64,000 nt of DNA from the NCBI GenBank assembly GCA_003508835.1, contig PUFA01000287.1, forward strand, positions 1,364,001 to 1,428,000. The letters run 5' to 3'. Source of the DNA: Eonycteris spelaea. Its lineage: Eukaryota; Chordata; Mammalia; Chiroptera; Pteropodidae. Shown here piece after piece: positions 1 through 11,486 of the stretch (positions are counted from its first letter, which is position 1; the number at the start of each line of letters is the position of its first letter). The notes under the pieces are model-generated. The model saw nothing but the letters and a program-made list of their open reading frames with translations. It did not search any database and was not told the origin of the DNA. The translations under genes were made by a program, and so were the position numbers.

Positions 1-312
1 TGCCCACTGATACGCACAGGTCCTGGAGGTGAAGCATCAGAGAATGAATTAGAGGAAGTTTAATATGCCCAGACAGCTGGACCCATGGTGGCAGGAGATG
101 CTCCCTGATGACCTCATTCAGGACTCCTGCCACCGCCAACTGGTCTGAATCCCCATCTGGGCCTCTAGTGTCATGAAATCCAATGATGTTCATTTTTCAT
201 CATCAGTCATCTTCAGAGGCAGCCAAGGACATCACTCCTACTATTTAAATACCCAAAGGTAAGGGCTTTGGAGACATCTTGAGTAAAGAGAAAGTCATTT
301 TCTTTCTTTCTT
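1..312. other. Unassigned left edge
   Basis: No coding frame, RNA gene or repeat family is recognised here. The stretch ends in a short pyrimidine-rich run just before the L1 3'UTR piece at 313. Confidence 0.5.
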
Positions 313-1559
313 TAAGTTAAGGTTTAATTGACATATAACATTTTATTAGTTTCAGGTTAAACAGGTTCAGATGCCAATTCCAATACTAGGGGGTGGTTCT
401 CCACACCAAGTGATTCTCAGGACAGCTGGGTATCCTACAATTTAACTCAATTCTGATACTATCTGGAGAGAGCATCAGATTCCACAGATTAAGGGCTTAA
501 TCCTACAAGATTGTCCCGTAGCTCCAAATTCAGCTGCTGGTTGCAAGCCCACATTGTTACCTGTACTTCTGACCTATAAAGAGGCTGTAAATCAGAGGTT
601 CCCAAACCCCCTCCTTGGGTTAAATTAATTTGCTAGAGCAGCTTACATAACTAAGAGAAGCATATTACTTACTAGATTACTGGTTTATTATAAAAGGATA
701 TAACTCAGGAATAGCCAGATGGAAGAAATGCATAGGGCAAGGCATGGGGAAAGGGCATGAAAGCTTCCACTCCTTCTCCAGGTATGCCACTCTGCCACTT
801 TCCCAGCACCTCCTCGTGTTCATCAACCCTGGAAGCTTTCTGAACCTGCCCTTTGTTTTTATGGAGGCTGCATTACATAGGCATGATGGATTAAATCACT
901 GGTCCTTGGGGACTGTCAATCTTTAGCTCCTCTCCCCTCCAGGAGGTCAGGAGGTATGACTGTTAAGTTCCAGTCCTCTGATCACATGGTTAGTTCCCCT
1001 GGCAAACCAGTCCCTATCCTTAGGCAGTCCAAACATTGCTCATTAACATAACAAAAGAAACCTTTATGGCTTTCTTCTAGTCCTAGGGTTTTATGAGCTC
1101 TGTGCCAGGAATAGGGATTAAGACCAAATACATATTTAATTATAAATCACAGTATCACACAGGTATACAACATAATGATTTCATATTTGTATATATTGCA
1201 AAATGATCACCACAATAATTCCAGTTAACATCCATCACACAAAATTATAATTTTTTTTCTTGTGATAAGAAATTTTAAGATCTACTCTCTTAGCCACTTT
1301 AAAATATAGAATATGGTATTATTAACTATAGTTACCATGCTGTACATTACACCCCCATGACTTATTTATTTTATACATAACCGGGAGTTTGTACCTTTGA
1401 CTACCTTCACCCACCTCGTCCTCCACCTCGTTTCTACCAACCACCAATCTATTCACTGTATCTTTGAGTTGGGGATGGATGGGTTGTGTTGTTTTTAAGA
1501 TTCCACAAGTAAGTGAGATCTGTCTGACATTTCACTTAGCATAATGCCCTCAGGTTCAA
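313..1559 (-). mobile_element. L1 3'UTR fragment, split by a solo LTR
   Basis: Read on the minus strand, 313-357 and 1165-1559 form one L1 3'UTR/ORF2-tail segment of the mammalian L1M/L1MA class. Hallmarks on the plus strand are the run through 'taattgacatataacatt', the 'acaacataatgatttcata' stretch and 'cacttagcataatgccctc' at the far end. The same antisense 3'UTR text recurs at about 33.15-33.55 and 34.56-34.87 kb. No coding potential remains. The two pieces are separated by an 802-bp LTR. Family assignment is by eye; the subfamily is not resolved. Confidence 0.8.
358..1159. mobile_element. Solo LTR (probably ERVL class) inserted in an L1
   Basis: An 802-bp block interrupts the L1 3'UTR. 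It is flanked by an exact 5-bp duplication, caggt at 353-357 and again at 1160-1164. It ends in CA as LTRs do; its first bases read TA, one substitution from the usual TG. No internal retroviral region adjoins it, so it is a solo LTR left by recombination between the two LTRs of a provirus. A 5-bp duplication fits ERVL/MaLR integrases. The text is familiar as an ancient mammalian LTR, but I cannot name the family with certainty. The 60-codon frame at 744-926 lies inside it and is not a gene. Confidence 0.7.
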
Positions 1560-2274
1560 GAGAGTAGTTTTCTAATGAGGACCAAGGAGTAGTAGACTCT
1601 TGAGAAGTACACTGAGAGCCCATAACAGCCAATGAGGTCCAGGTTTCACATAGGGACTACAGGAAAATAGTAGTAAATAAGCTAAGCACAGCGGGAAACT
1701 TTACTTAGGAAGCAAGTGTCAAACAGGCTTCAAACTGCAAGTTCTCCAGATTAAGGAGTGCACTTGCCTTGCAATTCCTAAAGTAGTAGCCACCTCCCTG
1801 ATCACCCTATTTTGGGTGAGTCCTCCAGTGTGGTGAGAGGCGAAATCTGACCACAAGAACTCTCACAGTCCAGGGTCAGTATCTTTTGATATAGAGACCA
1901 ATAAACAATTTAGAAATTGAATATAGTCATTGCAAAATGCAGCTGCAAATGAAAAAAATAGGGAGCATTGATATTAATAGTGCTTTTCGCCAGTCATCAC
2001 CAATCGTATGACTGAGGATATAGGTAGATGCCCTGAAATGATGAATACCAGATGAGTCAGGTTTAGACAAAGGTTATGCAAAACATTAATCCTACAAGGA
2101 GACAAAATGCTCTCCCATGGCTCTGAAGTTACTCACCTACCAGGATTCCCAGATACACCAGGGAGGGCAGAAGACAGAAAAGCGACAGAAAAGCGGAAAG
2201 CACGTTCCCATGTGGGGATTTTGACAGTCCTGCTCATCCTGGGTGTGAACCGAGCAGCAGAGTTTGTCTTAATG
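1560..2274. other. Unassigned stretch
   Basis: I recognise no repeat family or gene. The stretch is mixed-composition sequence between the L1 fragment and a hexamer microsatellite, and could hold an old degraded LTR. Confidence 0.4.
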
Positions 2275-2368
2275 CGTGCTCTCTGTCTCTGTCTTTGTCT
2301 CTGTCTCTGTCTCTGTCTCTGTCCCTGTCTCTGTCTCTGTCTCTGTCTCTATCTCTATCTCTATCTCA
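2275..2368. repeat. Compound hexanucleotide microsatellite (CTCTGT)n/(CTCTAT)n
   Basis: About 90 bp of near-perfect CTCTGT units change to CTCTAT over the last three or four copies. Because the unit is six bases, one frame stays open and produces the Leu-Cys repeat in the 185-codon frame at 2107-2664. That frame is a by-product of the repeat, not a gene. Confidence 0.9.
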
Positions 2369-3134
2369 GGCGGCGCAGTGAACTCAGAAGTCTGGCTAAC
2401 AAAGAGAATGTGTACATGTTCCTTGTAACATGGAACAAAATGATATGGCAGGTTATCGAATGTGGGAGAAAATCAAGTCCTCGGCACCTTGTTGTCATTT
2501 TAGATAATGAATCAAGACCAGAAACTGTTAAAAACTATATGGAAACAATAAATAAGTATAGGCTCAAATTTTCCCAAAATGTATTTCATCTAAAAAAATG
2601 CAAGGAGGCAAAACTGAAAAATAATGAGGAATCATTTGTAGAAAACAGACTACTGCACTGGTGATCTATATAAAATAGCTGTACATTCTTTTAAAAATAT
2701 AAGTAAATATGGTTTCATTCAATGAAATCATTAGTATCTTTTATACAAGATTTAACTGACCTTGACTTTGTCCTTTATCAAGATCAAGCTCTTCACCTTA
2801 CCCTTTAGGTTGTGTGCTCTGCTATTTTTTATTCAATTGTAGAAATGGCCTTGGTCAGAAATGCACATTCACACATCTGTCACCACACTTGCATCTACTC
2901 TTAGGTCTCTTTTATTTTAGTGGAGTAGGCTGGGATGTAGTGGGAACACCAGACCAGAAGAATGGCAGGAAGTAGAGAGGTGGGCAAGAGAGTGATGGGA
3001 GAATCCCCAAGTCATTGTGGAAGGGGAACACATCTTCAGAACACGATAGGTAGGGGAGGGCAGACTCAGGATGCTTGTGTAGGAGAAAGGATGTCCAGCA
3101 AGCCAGTTTGGGGAAATAATAGCAACAACATGAA
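2369..3134. other. Unassigned stretch
   Basis: AT-rich sequence follows the microsatellite. There is no recognisable repeat or exon. Short frames occur on both strands at 2912-3207, overlap each other and have no family resemblance. Confidence 0.4.
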
Positions 3135-3375
3135 AGAGAGCAGCCAATATTTATTAAAAAAAGCATATACTTGTTTTGTATGTGCTTGTGTGGGTGGGCA
3201 GGCATGACACTTGTGTATTTTCTCTAATCTTCAAAGCTCTTTAAGGTAGTTATTATTATCCCTCATCTGTCTTTAACAGATGAGAAAATTAAAGATCAGA
3301 ATTTAAAAGTTTGTCCAAATTAGAGGCAGGGCTGGAATTTAAATACATTATTTCTTTGTCTCCAAATTCTGCGTT
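3135..3375 (+). mobile_element. MIR SINE fragment
   Basis: The stretch follows the MIR consensus on the plus strand: a diverged body, the TATTATTATCCC block, the 'cagatgagaaaatta' core region and the trailing 'gaggcagggctggaattt'. MIR is an ancient tRNA-derived SINE shared by mammals. The copy is diverged and non-functional. Confidence 0.85.
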
Positions 3376-3459
3376 CCTTATATTCCTTCTCTCTGGGGAA
3401 GCTTAGGGTAAAAGAGGGGTAATTTCCAGTCTTGAGGTCATTAGTGCTGTTCATGTGTG

Positions 3460-3825
3460 TCTGCTGTTCCTTCCTCCTCCTTCAGGCATGGTGTGGGACT
3501 GCATGCTGCCACCCCCTCTAAATTTAGGGTGGCATATGATTCATTTTGGCCAGTGAAGTGTGGGAAAAATGACGTGTCATTTCTGGATAGAAAATGTAAG
3601 ACCTGGTGTGAGATTTACCTCATCTTTCCCCTCTGCTGCAAGAACCATACAAGTATGGGGCAGCTTCTGTCACCCTGGTTCCTGGGTAACCAATGTAAGT
3701 TGCATCACTCTTGTTAGCCTTATTAATACTTATTGTAAATAATGAATAAACTTTTGTTGTTTTAAACCACAGAAATTTCTGGCTTATTTGTTATTGTAGC
3801 ATAATCTAACTCTACTGACATAAGA
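3460..3825 (+). mobile_element. Old mammalian LTR-like element (MaLR/MLT-type?)
   Basis: Recognisable parts are the 'ttttggccagtgaagtg' segment, an internal 'cccctctgctgcaagaacc' stretch and an AATAAA polyadenylation signal near 3744. The tail has the style 'ttaaaccacagaaattt ... ttattgtagcata'. This tail is typical of old mammalian solo LTRs. The exact family is uncertain and no target duplication was resolved. The two short overlapping frames at 3457-3742 are incidental. Confidence 0.5.
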
Positions 3826-6159
3826 TCTTACCATACTATGACAGCAAGAAATTAACTGTAAAGAAGTCAAATTCTAAATATAACTGAGAATTACATAAAT
3901 TGCATATGCAATATATTAAAACCCCTTATAGCACTGGTGAGAATGAATTGTACAGGATGTTTTGGTTCACTTTAATTTCATACAAGAGTGAGATTTAAAG
4001 GAATGAGAGTTACATGGACAATGGACTAGTGGTTACCAGAGAGTAGAGGGTAGGGGGAGGAGAGGTAAATGGGTGGGGAGGAATTTAAATCAGAGCAAAC
4101 TCTGATCATACTTTATATCAAGCAATTGTGTCTTTCAACAATATTCGACGAAGATTTTATTTAGCTGTGTCCACTGGGATAACTGAGGAAATGATGGAGA
4201 AATATGCTGTAAATACTGAAATTCATTACTGTGAACATAGCTAGGGGGTTGTAACAAATGTATTTTGAAGAGCACATTAAAAATCAAAAGAATTCACCCT
4301 AATGAGTTAATGAAGATCTGAATGAATGTGAAGCAGCTGCATTGTTTTTAATTTAAAGTGTTCTTTAAGTTAAACTCCATGATAATCCCATCATTTGCAA
4401 ATTACTGAGTTCCTTATAATCACAACCCTTGCCACTGTGCTCATCTGTGGAGATAAAAAGGGTCAAGGACAATACCCACTTTCTGATTATTGTAGGGGAA
4501 GGCTATTATAATTTACTACATTCAGGACTATCATATGCCATGGTACTCTGTTAGTCATCCTAAATCAAGGTTAAAACTACCCTCCTCTACAAATGAAAAC
4601 AAAACAAAACAAAACAAAATTCAATGGAAAATTTTCAATTTAACTACAAAGCCCCACATTGGAGATCAATGCTCCTGAAAGTGGCCACTTGGTTTCCTTA
4701 AGAATATGCAGCTTATGAGTCTTTGTGGTAAGGAATTTGCAAAGCACTGCTTTCTTCTTCATCAAGAAGGTCTTGCTACAAAACAGAGCTAAACTAAAAA
4801 GTGTGCTTAGTATCTTATTTGATGTATACTCTGGCTCGAGTTCCATGTCTCATGGTGAATGAGTAATTAACAATTGAAGGGCTAGCACTGGAGCATGGAA
4901 CATATTCTGAGTAGCATTTTACCTGGATCACAGTCATGATGATGTGAGCAGTGACATCCTAAGGAGTATTGTGCTAAGATATTGTGCTAAGAAACTAATC
5001 CAGACCTCAAGCTTCTTAGAGAAATAAAAGGAATAAAAACACATGGGCACAAAAAAAGCACATATTTTCTCTTGTCATTCATTGTGGAACTAACTTAAAA
5101 CATGTATGGTGTATCTAATTTATTCCTCCTTTCCTTATGGTCTCTTGCAATATTGACTTTCCTCTATAAAAAACAAAAACAAACTAAACAATACCAAAAA
5201 AAAAAAAAACCCCACAAGCAACAACAACAAAAAGAAAACATTGTTCATAAACTTGGGGCACTGGAAATCTCTAAAAATCAGGAAACTGAGGTCTGCAAAA
5301 GTTGAGTGAAATTTGAAGGTCATTGTTTATACTCTCTCCAATAAAGGATGGAGGAAGGAGATAGCTGGTGACAGAAGCCACGAATTGGAAGCCCAGGACC
5401 CCTTTTCCAACTCCAGATCTGCTCTATACTCAGAGCTGAGCTGGGTAGCCAATAAGAGGACATCAGATGAAAAACAAATATTTAATTTCTTTTATTATCT
5501 AGAGGTTAATTCATCGCAAGAATCAAAATATGTGTCACTAGGATCCAATGGATAGATTTGAGGCCAAAACTGATAGAGATAATAAAGAGATAAAGGGACA
5601 GAACGAAGGATCTTAGAAACTCATTTGTTTGAACCAGGACAGCTTTGTCAGCAAGGAGTCTTTTTAAAGGTCTAAAATCCCACCAATCAATATTACATTG
5701 TCAATCTTAAAGGCATCGTGTCCTTAATTCAGCATTTGACTCATGGAAACAGAAGTCAACAAGCTTGACAAGAACTTTCTCATGAGAAATTGCTAGAACG
5801 ACAGGTAGCCCAAAGCACATGAGGGATGTGAAGGAGGGTATTGGCAAATGTATGTATATATATTTATAGACCTGCATTCCATTTACATGGGTGTGTTCAA
5901 TTGAACACATAAATCATAAATTATTTAGTGTAGCTAAATAATTTAGCTTGTGCAGCTTTCTATATGAATGTTAAACATCAATAAAAAGTTTTCTTAAGGA
6001 CATACACAAAAAAACCGTGTGAGTAATGTCTACTACTTGTTGAATGAATTGAGTGCTTCCTTTTTAACCCCAAAATATATGGCGTTATTAGGCTAACAAT
6101 GTAAATAATAAATTCTGAAAATTTATCCTTTGGGGAAAAAATTAAACAAGTTTAAAAGA
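3826..6159. other. Unassigned AT-rich stretch with short simple repeats
   Basis: Only low-complexity features stand out: an AAAAC run near 4592-4618 and an A-rich/CAA-rich tract at about 5166-5240. A 40-bp resemblance to L1 3'UTR near 4010-4050 is too short to call. No exon or RNA gene is recognised. Confidence 0.4.
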
Positions 6160-6645
6160 TGTATACACAAAAATGTATTATATAGCTAAACATTGGAGCC
6201 ACTGAGATGTCCATGAGTCAAGGACTGGTTAAACAAATGATTTAAGAGGCATACAAGAAGGATTCTGATGTAGTAAAATAGTATATTTTCTAACATGGAA
6301 AGATGTTAGTCTTGTATGGCTAAGTCAAAAAGTAAGTTTGAGAATTGTGCATTGTATGATTCCATTTTTTTGTAAAGCCACAACTACTAGCACCACCACC
6401 ACCACCACCACCACCACCACCACCACCACCACTACTACTACTATGCATACATACACAATTTTAGAGGCATGCAAAAGCAGACCAAAACAAAACTAAACAA
6501 GCATTAACACATATGTTTTTGTTAATGGGTGATGTTGTGGTATGTTCATGTTCTATTTTGTGCATATCTATATTTGAATTTTGATATGAAGAACATGGAT
6601 TGTATTATAATCAGAAAATAAAGGCATTTTCATTAATAGAATTAA
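6160..6645 (+). mobile_element. Ancient L1M 3' fragment
   Basis: The text runs through the type of L1M 3' region that describes a short translated-looking tail: a 'taacatggaaagatgtta' block, then 'ttgtatgattccattttttt'. It ends in a region containing an AATAAA-like motif near 6617. It is interrupted by the CAC microsatellite at 6391. Subfamily is not resolved and divergence is high. Confidence 0.5.
6391..6443. repeat. (CAC)n/(CTA)n microsatellite
   Basis: About thirteen CAC/ACC triplets are followed by four CTA triplets. Such tracts expand by slippage, so the copy number is likely variable between individuals. Confidence 0.95.
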
Positions 6646-8590
6646 AATTTATTTATAGCATACAGTGAAAATGTAACTGATTTTTAAGTTTAGAAGTCTT
6701 TCTCCTCTTTCTCCTCATTATCTTCCCCCTCCTTTTTCTGTACTGTATATACTTAACACATCTTTTGAAATGGTTCTTATGTGCCTTTCCTTTCAAAGTT
6801 TAAGACTCAGGATGAGGACAGAAAGTCAATCTGCCCAATAGGGCTTAATTGCCCTCTGTGTTCCAGTCGTATTTTACCAGATGTTGTGAATGTTCTAGTT
6901 AAGAAATGAGAAGAATAGTTCTCTCTGTAATCATCCTGGTCACAGAGAAATTAAAAGCGAATAAGAACCAAACCAGTTTAATTGATAACAGTTGATAGAT
7001 TACCTGGCACTTCTAACCAGTACCAGACCTCTGTGGCAAATTAGTCAGAAAAGGTGCTATTTTGGTTTCCCCCAGGGAGCATATCTATATGTTGAAAGTT
7101 CCCTGAATGAATGATTTTAGTGTTTTAATTGTGGTTTAAGTCATCTTCCTGTCTTTCTAAGTTTGAAACAGTATTTTGTTGTTTCCTATCAAAAACTGTA
7201 TTCATGTTTGTTACATTAAGTTACTCTTTTTAACAACTATTACAGGCTTATTTTTAGACCCTTTCTCTATTGTAACAATCTCAGCATCAACAATCAAGCT
7301 CATAATAGAAACTGTAAATCTAGATGGACAGATTTCCCATCTTAATGTAACTTAATAGATGAAAATCTAGAAGTTAGGAACTCAGAAAATATTAATAACA
7401 GTCTATCTTCTTACTAATATGAATTCAGAGCTTTGAAGTATTGGCACTGTTTTGGCTGGATTGTGCCATTTTATGCTTAGTGATACTGTTAAATTGTGTA
7501 TGGTTACTTGACTACTCAGCATCTCCATTTTTTGTTGTTATTCTTGCCAAAACTTAGTATAGGCTAACCAACAACTATTTCCTGGTTCCAACTGTGAACA
7601 TGAGCATGGATCTGATTGATAATGAGCTCTTGAAGGAGGTATTCTGTATCATGAGACTGAGAATGATATCCCATTAACACATAGGCCCCAAATCCAAATC
7701 AGAACTGAAGGGCTCCCAGAATGTGGCTCAGTAGCCTGCTCCCCTGCACCTGAAATGGTCAGTGAATGCACAGGTGGACTTGCTGAGTTCTACTTCCAAA
7801 GCTGGTCCACATGTGTGTCTCATGGACTCTGCACCTAAGTCCGTGCCTTGATTTCTCTAGGTACATTTGTTAGCTCAAAGAAATTCTGCCAACTCACGCA
7901 CTTAGTCTGAGCTTCTTCTTTGCTGGGTTCCCTATTCCAATAACTACCTTAAATCTTTAATATGATTTTTATTTTTATCTGTCATGAATAGAATGAAAGT
8001 CTATGAAAATTAAGCTTGTGATACTTTATATTAACATAGTATAATATTTTATTATAATAATACAATATGCCTCACACATATCTATTTGAAGAAAATGACA
8101 TTTTTCTTCAACACTACTTTTCAGCTTCTAGTTTCATTTAACAAATGTTTACTGAACGGCACATGGATGCCAGAAGCCAGGCAAGCAGGACCTATACAGT
8201 GCTTGATGTCAAGGGCCCTTGGGAAATGTATTTCTCCAGGTTATTAAATGGCCATTTAAAAAGCCTAGATGAGCAAAACACAAAAATTAAAGCATAATTT
8301 TAGTTTTTGCTTCTTCCTAATAACTAATTACATGTAAAAATGCTTACAGAAACTCTACAAAGTTAAAAGTAAGATATTAAAAATTTAAGTCCAGGGAGAA
8401 GCATACTCTTGGAGAGGTATATTATCAAATGGGCTGAGAGCTGATCTGGAATAGAGGCCAATTTAGAGAATTTTGCTTGTAATGCGTTCTTTCATTCTTA
8501 GAATAAATGTATGAATGCACATTTACTTAATGACTAATAAGATTAATCATTCTCACCAATCAGCTCTGTTATCCTTCATCCGTCCCCATT
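6646..8590. other. Unassigned AT-rich single-copy-like stretch
   Basis: No gene or clear repeat is seen over nearly 2 kb, except a short segment near 8125-8225. That segment ('tttaacaaatgtttactga' onward) resembles a widespread ancient mammalian repeat tail of the MIR/L2 kind. The rest could be intronic or intergenic single-copy DNA. Confidence 0.4.
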
Positions 8591-8689
8591 AAAAAAGAAA
8601 AAGAAGGAACTAGAGAAACCTGCAAATAAACCCCTGATTGATTTGATGCCACAAGTCATCATATCATTAGTTATCTCTTAACCCTTGAC

Positions 8690-8795
8690 AAGCCTGTGCG
8701 CATCATGGACATCCCATAAAACGTGCGAAATGACGAGCGCACCGCAGGGAGAACGTAGTGATGTTACCTTACGTGAGTCTTCTTTAACGAGAGAC
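8690..8795. promoter_or_regulatory. CpG-retaining patch, candidate regulatory element
   Basis: Nine CpG dinucleotides fall within about 93 bp (8699-8791), while the surrounding several kilobases are almost free of CpG. The patch includes an ACGTG core near 8770 and TGACG-type half-sites near 8731, motifs seen in CREB/bHLH binding sites. Methylated CpG decays quickly in mammals, so a retained cluster suggests an unmethylated regulatory element, or less likely a young insertion. It lies about 0.9 kb upstream of the CpG island. Function is inferred only. Confidence 0.4.
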
Positions 8796-9120
8796 ATAAA
8801 GGAGTTTTGAGCTCTTCAAAGCACTTTGCCTTATGTAGGGAAATCGAAAATAATAACTGTGGCAAATAAGTAATAAATTTCAAACACAAAAACACCAAAA
8901 TAGAATATCCCATCCATCCTGGGATATTTAGTATCTCCAGCATATTTCTGAGGTTGGTAGATGGTCCCCTATCCTCACAATGTCCAGCATGTTAAGGGGA
9001 GAAGGACATGTCCTGGTGAGTGGTGCCAGTGTAACCCAGTTGCAAGGCAGTCTCACTAACACGCACTTCGAAAATGCATTTGCATTAGAGATTAACTGTA
9101 TGCTGATTATAAAGTGTGTA

Positions 9121-9147
9121 TCTGTGTGATGGTGTGTGTGTGGGGGG
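9121..9147. repeat. Short TG/G-rich tract
   Basis: A short TG repeat ends in a run of seven G. It is low-complexity and has no evident function. Confidence 0.7.
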
Positions 9148-10282
9148 GCAAAATGCCCCTGTACTTAGCAAAATGAGGCATTTTAGTTACAAAATATGTT
9201 TAAAAACCTGTAGGTGCTAGATCACAAATAAGCAAAGACACTCAGACTAATTGTATAATTTACGCCAGTTAAATATTATCTTTTTCTTTTTTAAGGAGGG
9301 TGCATTGGGCTGCAAGACTGCATTAAGGGGCAAACCTTTGAAGAAAAGAGTATTACTTAGCTTGACTCTTTTCCTGTTGATAGGCTGTCGTCTAACAATG
9401 AATCCGGAAACTCTGAAGTGCAAAGTACCTGAGGTCAAACATCCTGGGGAGTGGTCCCTGGACGGAATCGCTGTCCGTTTGCACCTGCAGTGTGGCCCTA
9501 ACCAAGGGCGATGGCTTTGACATGTCCAGAGCCATCGGATCCCATTACCTGCCACAAAGAACGACCTAAGTACTTTCTTTAGTGGAACATTTCAGAAGGA
9601 AATTTAACGAGTAGAAGAATGAAGGACATCAATAAAGAGATCCTGTCACTGCAGTGTGACACTAGACCCCACTGCGGGAGGGCTTCAGGATTCTGGCGGC
9701 GGAAGAGTACGCGTACAGCCGTCAAACCTGGTCCTCAGCAAGATGTTTCTGTGAATGAACGGGTCCTTCTGCAAGCCCGGGGAGGGCACGTTGCACACCT
9801 CGCTCCTACGTCAGAACTCCAACAATCCACACACTACGACAGGGAAACGCAAGATTACAGCGTCTCATCAGACCAGGGGTAGGGAAAGGAAGCTAGTGCG
9901 ACTCCTCAACAGGTTCCTGGGAACTCGTGGAACGGCCGCTGGGGAACCCGAGTGTTTAGCTCCAGGCAGAACTTCCCCAGATTTGGAGCCACAGAAGACA
10001 GGTGAAAAGGCTCACGAGAGCACCATAAGGGGTAAAGCGGGCTGTGGGCGCGTGCAGTGTCCCCAGGAAGGGACGGAGGACCCTACTGAGCCAGACAGGT
10101 GTAAAACAAACACGAGAATGACCGCACACACCACAAAGGGAAAAAAACAATGCACCTAGAAGCACCCTCTGCAACTGTCTACACGAAAAGAGTCGGTCTG
10201 TGCAGCTGTGGACGCGAGCACAGGTCTTCCCGGTTCCCTGCGTCTGCGACAGAAGCGGGTCATTGCCGGACCAAGGACATTG

Positions 10283-10300
10283 CCCGGCCCCGGTAAGTTA
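10283..10300 (+). other. Candidate 5' splice donor in the CpG island
   Basis: The sequence cg|gtaagtta, with GT at 10293-10294, is a near-consensus U1 site. If the transcript starts a little upstream, this could close a non-coding first exon that splices to the acceptors at 11119 or 11486. No transcript evidence is available. Confidence 0.35.
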
Positions 10301-10803
10301 CTGTTAGAATCAAGAAAGCCAGGCTGCGGAGGTTGCTCGGGGCCGTATGGACGCGGCCGGCCACGAAGTGGGTGGATTCAGGGTGTCCATGAAGGGGCCA
10401 AACCTCTGGGAGCCCGGGAGAGACTGGGAGGCGGCTCCAGAGGGAGCGGAGCCTTGGGACCCGAGGCCACCCCAGGCTGGGAGTAATGACGCCCCTGGCA
10501 GGGGCGAGCACCCCTCCAGCGCCCTGCGCACCCCCAGCTCCCGACTCCTCTGCCTTGGCTCGCGAGCGGCGTCGGGAGCGGTCACTGACCTGCGGGCCGG
10601 GACGCGCCCACCTCCCCAGCCTCGCTCCAGAGCTCGGGGTGCGGCTTTGGCCGCGCTGACCTCTTCGCGGGCGCTGCTGGTCCGGCGATGGGCACAGGCG
10701 AAGCCGTCTGCGGTGATCTGGAGCGCGCTGCCGGGGCGCACCGGAGCGGCTGCGCAGCGCGAGTGAGCCCGGGCCCGCGTGTCGCCAGAACCGCGCGTCT
10801 TCC

Positions 10804-10831
10804 CTCCGCCCCTCCGGCCCGCACAACCAAT
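10804..10831. promoter_or_regulatory. GC box plus CCAAT box pair
   Basis: A minus-strand Sp1-type GC box (ctccgcccctcc, 10804-10815) lies 11 bases from a plus-strand CCAAT motif at 10827-10831. This spacing is common in TATA-less mammalian promoters. The site lies in the CpG-island core, but binding is inferred from motif alone. Confidence 0.45.
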
Positions 10832-11486
10832 GGAGACAAGCCAGGCCCACTTCTCACCGCCCCCCGCCGCTGCTCGGGAGGGCGCCTGGCACTGGGACAG
10901 CCCCGGCTCTGGCGAGGGAGGAGCTCGCGCTAATGCTGGAGAATCCTGGGGGCGAGGAGGCGTTTGCCCAGGGAACCCCATCTGGGAGGCAGGTGTGGTG
11001 CCATTAACTTGTATATGCAGCGGGGAAAGGTGGGGTGTGTGTGCAGTTTCATTGGGACCTGTTTCTGCAGGCGAAAGAATCTCCTTTCTGCTGAGTTTCT
11101 TCCCCCTTAAATCTTTTAGGAGTCTCGCGCAGCACCCACAAACAGCGAGCCGCAGTGCATCTGTGAGAGCCCAGCTCCGAGCCGCGGCGGGGGCATCGCC
11201 TCAACCTATGGAGGAGCTTCGCCTCGGACATCTCTCCATCAGCGCTTCTCTTCTTTTCCCTCTGAACCTTTTGCCAGATCATCATATGAGTCGAACAGGA
11301 TCGCAGTTGTTATCACTGCCAGGGAGACAGACAATCACAAAAACTCCCTTCTGGGTAATTGGTTTACACAGTCATAGATCTTCAAAGAAATCTGGAAAGG
11401 GAGCCTTTCAGTGATATGACTATTTTCGGTTACCAATCAGGCCTGTAACCTTCACGCAACCACTCTGTATTTCTGTTTTTCAACAG

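Larger units (their letters stand above)
9640..11290. promoter_or_regulatory. CpG island, likely promoter of an unidentified transcript
   Basis: CpG density rises from about 9640, peaks at 10200-10945 (about 75 CpG in roughly 745 bp by hand count) and fades by about 11290. The core is strongly GC-rich in an otherwise AT-rich window. Its observed/expected CpG is roughly 0.8 by hand, above the usual 0.6 threshold. There is no TATA box in an obvious position. A GC box and a CCAAT box lie at 10804-10831. Good splice-site matches flank the core on both strands: plus-strand donors and acceptors at 10293, 11119 and 11486, and minus-strand donors near 10589 and 10855. That suggests a possibly bidirectional promoter. 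Several long frames cross the core on both strands, up to 223 codons. They overlap one another, show no domain I know, and GC-rich DNA is generally open, so I do not call them genes. The island is most likely the 5' end of a coding gene or a lncRNA. Confidence 0.75.

Noticed and set aside
2107..2664. 185-codon plus-strand frame
   Set aside because: Its openness comes from the six-base CTCTGT repeat, which encodes Leu-Cys repeats. The flanks have no homology and there is no promoter context.
4010..4090. L1 3'UTR fragment
   Set aside because: About 40 bp of resemblance to 'catggacaatggacta' only. The flanks do not continue the L1 text.
10208..11414. Several long overlapping frames in the CpG island (up to 223 codons, both strands)
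   Set aside because: GC-rich DNA has few stop codons. The frames overlap on opposite strands, are Arg/Ala/Pro/Gly-rich and show no domain.
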